Below are positions 12,969 through 17,414 of a stretch of DNA of 17,414 nt, piece by piece. The stretch spans positions 1-17,414 of the forward strand of contig NZ_JAQIVI010000630.1 of assembly GCF_028618695.1 (NCBI RefSeq). Direction: 5' to 3'. The DNA is from Natrinema soli. Its GTDB lineage: Archaea > Halobacteriota > Halobacteria > Halobacteriales > Natrialbaceae. The translations under genes and the position numbers were made by a program. The notes under the pieces are model-generated. The model was not told the origin of the DNA. It ran no database searches and worked only from the letters and a program-made list of their open reading frames with translations. Numbering within the stretch: position 1 is the first letter of the stretch; every line of letters begins with the position of its first letter.

Positions 12969-14567
12969 TCAGTCGGGTGGAATCAACGCTGAGACGACGA
13001 TCTCGACACATTCACCCGCGGTCAACACGGTCGCATAGTCCATTTCACCGTCAACACCAGCTTTCAGTAAGAAGTCGGTGAGTCGCCAGATATTGTACAG
13101 CAGCACCGCAAACACGAAGTAGAACAGCCGAACCAGATAGTCCTTCGACGAGGTCTTCGCGAGAAAGTCATTCTTGATGGATTTGTATTCGTTTTCGATC
13201 TGCCAGCGACGGCAGAACGTTTCGGCCTCGTTCGGCCTGACTCGAAGATTCGTCGCGAAAACGGTCATCCCATCCCCCTTGGTTGAGGGTACATACAGAA
13301 AATGCATTGAGTGTCTCCCCTCCTCAACGTGAGCGGACGCTGATTCCACAGCGACATCTTGCCCGGCAGCCTCCATCGTCTCGATTACTTCCCGCTCAGT
13401 ACTGTTGATTCGCTTTGGGATGAGGTAGTTCATCCCGAGATTCGACAGTGTCTGGAACACCTGCTGAGAATCGAATTCCCAGTCACAGAGTATCGTCTCG
13501 ATAGGGACACGTTCCTTTGCTCGCTTCACCAGTCGTCGGACGACGCGGTGAATCTGGTTCGGTGGATTCTCGTCCCAGGCTGAGCTCTCTCGGATCGGCT
13601 CCACACCGAGTACGAGCGGGACGTTCTGGCCGATGATCGACACCGTCGCGAATTTGAACGCTCGGCCCTTCCCATCTTTTGTCCAACTGATCATCGACAT
13701 CCCCTCGACATCACCGTAGTACGGCACGGTCGTAATGTCAATAGCGGCTGTTACCGGCCGGCGAAACGACGCTTCAGATTCGCTGAGCGAAAGAAGGCGG
13801 TCGGTCGCCTCATCGAATCCTTCGATGAGTGTCTTCAGGTCAAACTGCTTGATCGCCCGGAGATGAGTATCCCCGTGCGGACCGTAGTCGTTCCCACGCC
13901 GATATTGGAAGCGGGCTGCGCCCTGTGGCGTCCCACAGCTGACCATCCCCGTGAACGTTTCCAACTCGAGGAATTGCGTGTCCTCATATGTAGCATTCGC
14001 GGCCCGACCCGAATCGAACTCGTTGAAGCCGTGGTCCCGTGCGAGGCGTGTGGTTCGGTGGATTTGTTCGTCAGTGGATCCTCGACCAACTGCCTCGTCG
14101 TCCTTGGTAGAACGATTCTCATTGTCGACAACCTCGCTTTTCGGCCGGACAGCAGGAGCTGATAACTCCCAGTCGTGGACCTCTTTGACGACGAAGTGAG
14201 CAGTACTTCGAATGAACTCTCGAACACCGTCGTCGAAGCGATTGCGTCATGTTCGAGACAGCACGGATTCATCAGGGATGTGATCCAGCTCGAACGGTTC
14301 GGCAAGTTCTTGATACTGAGCCAAAGCTCGATAGCTCTCTCCCGTAATCTCTCGGTAGATGAGGAGTCGAATCATCCCGAGAAACGAGTCCGGAGCGGGG
14401 TGCCACTCCGGATAGCTATCATCGAGATATTCGGTTCGAATCGTACTCTTAGCGATGCTCGATGGCAGCGAGTTGCCTGCTTGAAACTGTTAAGTGATTT
14501 CGATTCCCGTGCAGGTGTCGGTCATTCGGCAGGCACGGTCCGAGAGCGAGTCCATCGAGTCCTTCAT
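12969..14567 (-). pseudogene. Near-complete DDE transposase frame with two in-frame stops, copy 2
   Basis: A single minus-strand frame of 533 codons runs from an ATG at 14567 to a TGA at 12969 with no frameshift, broken by TAA at 14492-14490 and TGA at 14249-14247. The N-terminal part includes YPEWHPAPDSFLGMIRLLIY, a tract resembling transposase DNA-binding helices, and IPDESVLSRT just before the TGA, where a Trp codon is likely lost. The DDE core follows: AIDITTVPYYGD (first Asp), ILCDWEFDS (second Asp) and CRRWQIENEYKSIKNDFLA (Glu). It belongs with IS4-superfamily haloarchaeal elements; I do not assign a specific IS name. Next to the catalytic Glu it lacks four residues present in copy 1, including the Tyr of the Y-R-E-K motif. 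The piece from 13964 (TTG) down could be translated but would lack the N-terminal domain. Confidence 0.85.
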
Positions 14568-14610
14568 CTATTCTGCCGGTATTAACAATAGAGGGCCATA
14601 ATTAGCCAAT

Positions 14611-14618
14611 TATAAATA
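14611..14618 (+). promoter_or_regulatory. TATA box of the COG0523 gene
   Basis: TATAAATA lies 26-33 bp upstream of the ATG at 14644. With the usual 25-27 bp to the start of transcription, this predicts a leaderless or nearly leaderless mRNA, common in haloarchaea. The surrounding 50 bp are very AT-rich, and an imperfect dyad, CCATA (14596-14600) and TATGG (14621-14625), flanks the TATA box as a possible operator. Confidence 0.7.
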
Positions 14619-14643
14619 AGATATGGTCTATAGTTAATAACAG

Positions 14644-15924
14644 ATGAATCGAGAGACGATTCCCGTCACCGTGCTGAGCGGCAACCTCGGCGCGGGTAAG
14701 ACGACCGTTCTGAACAACCTCCTGAACACGCGAACGGACCGGGACATCGCGGTGCTGGTCAACGACATGGGCGAGGTGAACGTCGACGCCGAGCGCGTCG
14801 CCGAGCACTCCGACATCTCCGAGAATGACGAGGATCTGATCGAGTTGTCGGATGGATGTATCTGTTGTGAACTTCGGGGAGATCTGCTCGACGCGCTCGC
14901 GAAGCTTGCGGAAACCCGCGAGTTCGACTATCTCTTCATCGAGTCAACGGGCGTCGCCGAGCCGCTTCCCGTCGCACAAACCCTCACTATGGGGTTCGAC
15001 CAAGGAGATCTCGACCCCACGGAGTTCTACGAGGAGACCGGAATCGAGGTGATGGACTACTACGAACTCGACACGACGGTCACCGTCGTCGACGCCCACC
15101 AGTTCTGGACGACGTTCGACTCGACGGAGTCGCTCATGGACGGCGACACGGAGAAAGACCTCGGGAGTCTTCTGGTCGAACAGATCGAGTTCTGTGACGT
15201 CCTCCTGTTGAACAAGTGCGACCTCGTGGACGGGGAAGCACTCGATGAGATCGAAGAGATGATCGAGGTACTCCAGCCGCGAGCGGCGGTCATCCGAACG
15301 GAACACGGTGCGGTCGATCCGGAAGCGATCGTCGATACAGGTCGGTTCGACTTCAAAGCAGCGAGTCAGTCCGCGGGCTGGATGCAAGAACTCGAAGAAC
15401 CTCACGCTTCGGCGGAGGAAGAACACGGGGTCACCTCGTTCGTCTTCGAGTCCCGCCGACCGTTCCATCCGGAGCGGTTTGCTGACCTGTTGGACGACTT
15501 CCCGACGAACGTCGTCCGCTCGAAAGGTCACTTCTGGCTGGCGGGACGTGAAGAGATCGCGTTCGGCCTTGACGTCGCGGGGCAGTCGATTCGGCTCACA
15601 CCCGCTGGAACCTGGCTCACGACGCTTCCGGAGGACGAACAGGCGCAATACTTCGAAGCACATTCCGAACTAGAGGAGAACTGGCATCCCGAGTACGGCG
15701 ACCGAGCGTCCCGGTTCGTTATCATCGGTACCGACATGGACCACGATGCGCTCCGCGCAGATCTCGCGACGGCCACGTTGACCGATGAGGAGATGGATGC
15801 TGACTGGGATGCCTTTGAGGATCGTTTTCCGACGTTCGAAGGCGGCGAAAACGCCGAGGAGGCCACTGACCAGGGCACCCAGCGCACCGACGATAGTGCC
15901 GAGGAGGTCGGCCTCGCTGATTGA
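14644..15924 (+). CDS. COG0523 (CobW/YciC-type) GTP-dependent metal chaperone
   Basis: 426 residues of the G3E GTPase family. Walker A GNLGAGKTT is at residues 13-21, the metal-binding CxCC motif (CICC) at 72-75, Walker B ESTG at 100-103 and the guanine-specificity NKCD at 190-193. The C-terminal CobW_C domain includes RRPFHPERF and runs through GTDMDHDALRADL to an acidic, Thr-rich tail. Such proteins bind Zn, Co or Ni at the CxCC site and deliver it with GTP hydrolysis. Many members are induced in metal starvation, but the metal cannot be read from the sequence. The ATG at 14644 has a TATA box 26 bp upstream. The next gene set is an ABC importer of the peptide/nickel class, about 350 bp downstream on the same strand, which makes a metal-uptake context possible but not proven. 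Confidence 0.93.
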   Translation: MNRETIPVTVLSGNLGAGKTTVLNNLLNTRTDRDIAVLVNDMGEVNVDAERVAEHSDISENDEDLIELSDGCICCELRGDLLDALAKLAETREFDYLFIESTGVAEPLPVAQTLTMGFDQGDLDPTEFYEETGIEVMDYYELDTTVTVVDAHQFWTTFDSTESLMDGDTEKDLGSLLVEQIEFCDVLLLNKCDLVDGEALDEIEEMIEVLQPRAAVIRTEHGAVDPEAIVDTGRFDFKAASQSAGWMQELEEPHASAEEEHGVTSFVFESRRPFHPERFADLLDDFPTNVVRSKGHFWLAGREEIAFGLDVAGQSIRLTPAGTWLTTLPEDEQAQYFEAHSELEENWHPEYGDRASRFVIIGTDMDHDALRADLATATLTDEEMDADWDAFEDRFPTFEGGENAEEATDQGTQRTDDSAEEVGLAD

Positions 15925-16269
15925 CGATGTCGTCGCCACGCTCGCGCTTTCAGACAGTCCTGATCAAGCGGATTCGCCCCGACCTATCCGTCGGCGCCGA
16001 GAAACCCGATGTTTTACAATTGGAGTTTCACTACTACAAATTAGATTGATGATTCGGATAATAGGGTCCGATCGATTGCGGAATGACGACACCTGTTACG
16101 AGCGGTCGAGATCCGTACATGTTCGCCGAACACCGCTTCACACCGGATGGACTCGAGCGGGCGGACGCAGTAACAACTGCGGCGGCTCGGGACGTCGTGA
16201 CCGACGACGTATCGATTGCGCCCGTCGCTCGTGTGACCGCGTTCGAACGCAATCGTCAGCTTCCATCCG
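15925..16269. other. Intergenic region with a doubtful short frame
   Basis: The only possible coding stretch is a plus-strand frame from the ATG at 16083 (MTTPVTSGRDPYMFAEHRFT). It has haloarchaeal codon use for about 60 codons and then runs into the permease gene in another frame. It has no recognised motif and could be a relic of a gene once upstream of the permease. AT-rich sequence at 16011-16060 (TTTTACAATT, CTACAAATTAG) offers a promoter for the ABC genes. Confidence 0.4.
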
Positions 16270-17223
16270 GTGCTAACTCCGATGCTGCGTTCCTTCCTCG
16301 TTCGGTTCGGATCGCTGTCGTCGGTTCTCCTCGGCGTCTCGCTGATCACGTACGGGTTCGTGTTTCTGACGCCCGGCGATCCGGCGTATACGATCCTCAG
16401 AGAGCAACGCCAGAGCCCGCCATCGGAATCCGAGGTAGCGAGCTTTCGCGCCGAACACGGGCTGGACGACCCGTTCCTCGTCCAGTACGTCTCGTGGCTC
16501 ACTGACGCGCTCCGGGGCGATCTCGGTGTGTCGTACTACCAGTCAGAATCCGTCACGTCACTGGTGCTTACGTACCTGCCGAACACGCTCGAGCTCGCGC
16601 TGGCGGCGACGGCCGTCTCGCTAGTGCTCGCCGTTCCCCTGGGCGTACTCAGTGCCGTCCACCGCGACACGTGGATCGATCACACGAGCCAGATCGCCGC
16701 CCTGGTCGGTGTTTCGATGCCGAACTTCTGGCTCGGCTACCTGCTGCTTCTCGTCTGTTCGCTCTGGCTCGGACTGACGCCCGTCGGCGGCGTCGGCACG
16801 CTCGGTCATCTCGTCTTGCCCGCGATCACGCTCGGCACCGGGATGGCCGCGATCGTCACCCGAATTGTCCGCACGTCGATGCTCGAGGTCCTCGAGGCCG
16901 ACTACGTCGATACCGCACGCTCTAAGGGCGTCCGCGAACGGCTCGTGATCTACAAGCACGCGCTCCGGAACGCCCTTATCCCGGTCGTGACGATGGTCGG
17001 CCTCCAGTTCGGATACGTCATTAACGGCGCCGTGATCGTCGAGACCGTTTTCCAGCGGCCGGGGCTGGGGACGCTGCTCGTGGACGCCGTCTTCGCCCGC
17101 GACTACCCGATCGTTCAGGGCGTCGTGCTGGTGACGGCCGTCGCGTTCGTCGTCACGAACCAGTTGGTCGACCTCGCGTACGTCGCGCTCGACCCGCGCG
17201 TCGAACGAGGTGAGCGCCCGTGA
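16270..17223 (+). CDS. ABC importer permease, DppB/OppB/NikB type
   Basis: 317 residues from a GTG at 16270; an ATG at 16282 would give 313. It is an inner-membrane permease with an N-terminal helix (SLSSVLLGVSLITYGFVFLT), the conserved TPGDPA after it, LGVSYYQSESV before the second segment, and five further membrane segments. The coupling-loop motif EADYVDTARSKGVRERLVIY with HALRNALIPV contacts the ATPase. FGYVINGAVIVETVFQRPG and ARDYPIVQGVVL are typical of the DppB family. It forms a channel with the DppC-type subunit encoded next, overlapping by 4 nt (GTGA). Substrates of the class are di/oligopeptides, nickel or other solutes. The usual substrate-binding protein gene is not upstream here. 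The preceding COG0523 gene makes a metal substrate conceivable. Confidence 0.93.
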   Translation: MLTPMLRSFLVRFGSLSSVLLGVSLITYGFVFLTPGDPAYTILREQRQSPPSESEVASFRAEHGLDDPFLVQYVSWLTDALRGDLGVSYYQSESVTSLVLTYLPNTLELALAATAVSLVLAVPLGVLSAVHRDTWIDHTSQIAALVGVSMPNFWLGYLLLLVCSLWLGLTPVGGVGTLGHLVLPAITLGTGMAAIVTRIVRTSMLEVLEADYVDTARSKGVRERLVIYKHALRNALIPVVTMVGLQFGYVINGAVIVETVFQRPGLGTLLVDAVFARDYPIVQGVVLVTAVAFVVTNQLVDLAYVALDPRVERGERP

Positions 17224-17414
17224 GTGACCAAGACCGACTCAAGTGGCGGGGCCGACTCGATCGGTGGCGGCCCGAGATCCGAACGAATACCGCGATCCGA
17301 CTTGGCAGCGGGGCCGTGGGATTGCTCGCGATCGTCGCTCTCGTCGGCCCGCTCGTCTCGCCGTACGATCCGACGGCGCAAGCGCTCGAGACCCGCCTGC
17401 AGGGGCCGGCGCTC
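17220..17414 (+). CDS. ABC importer permease, DppC/OppC/NikC type, partial
   Basis: The first 65 codons, cut by the window end. The GTG at 17220 overlaps the stop of the DppB-type gene, the usual coupling in this transporter class. It reads MSDQDRLKWRGRLDRWRPEI, then a first membrane helix (SGAVGLLAIVALVGPLV), then SPYDPTAQ, a hallmark of DppC-type N-termini. The ATPase genes would be expected beyond the window. Confidence 0.88.
   Translation, partial: MSDQDRLKWRGRLDRWRPEIRTNTAIRLGSGAVGLLAIVALVGPLVSPYDPTAQALETRLQGPAL

Noticed and set aside
12633..14593. ACAATAGAG at 12633 and 14585 as a 9-bp target-site duplication around the transposase relic
   Set aside because: No inverted repeats were found just inside these points, and ACAATAG recurs within the AATAG arrays, so the match could be coincidental. 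It is worth only a note.
16115..16126. Fourth operator-like site, GTACATGTTC
   Set aside because: Only a partial match, not upstream of a clear start in the right position; probably chance.

Overview
The window looks like a stretch of a secondary replicon (plasmid or megaplasmid), or of an integrated plasmid relic, from a halophilic archaeon (Halobacteria). The grounds are acidic, Glu/Asp-rich proteins with GC-rich third codon positions, an archaeal TATA box about 30 bp before a start codon, haloarchaeal-type transposase, integrase and PIN fragments, and a plasmid-type ParA. No replication initiator, rRNA or tRNA was seen.

Layout. (A) 1-3930 is a minus-strand block of intact genes: a four-helix membrane protein, two short-chain dehydrogenases in one unit, a CopD-like membrane protein and a large unrecognised protein running off the window edge. 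Three transcription units here share a palindromic site, TCGAACATGTTY, in their upstream regions, so they probably form a small regulon. (B) 4340-10160 is a gene graveyard. It holds a transposase C-terminal fragment, a tyrosine integrase broken by frameshifts and stops, a broken PIN toxin behind an apparently intact partner gene, a beta-propeller fragment, an intact winged-helix regulator followed by a broken PemK/MazF-like toxin, and two more decayed genes, with several strong hairpins between them. (C) 10360-12570 is a segregation locus: parA and a small acidic partner gene overlap by 4 nt and are bracketed by arrays of a 9-bp unit, AATAGNNNN, held in exact 9-bp register. (D) 12760-14570 has a 71-bp inverted-repeat element and a nearly full-length transposase frame with two in-frame stops. 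(E) 14600-17414 has a COG0523 (CobW/YciC-type) metal-chaperone GTPase with a clear promoter, then the first two permease genes of a Dpp/Opp/Nik-type ABC importer, the second cut by the window end.

The most notable object is region C. A ParA ATPase, a probable small DNA-binding adaptor and about thirty AATAG cores, phased at 9 bp and switching orientation upstream of parA, look like a complete type I-like partition system with an unusual centromere. The second lead is the GAACATGTTC operator shared by the block A genes. Most other observations concern mobile-element decay.
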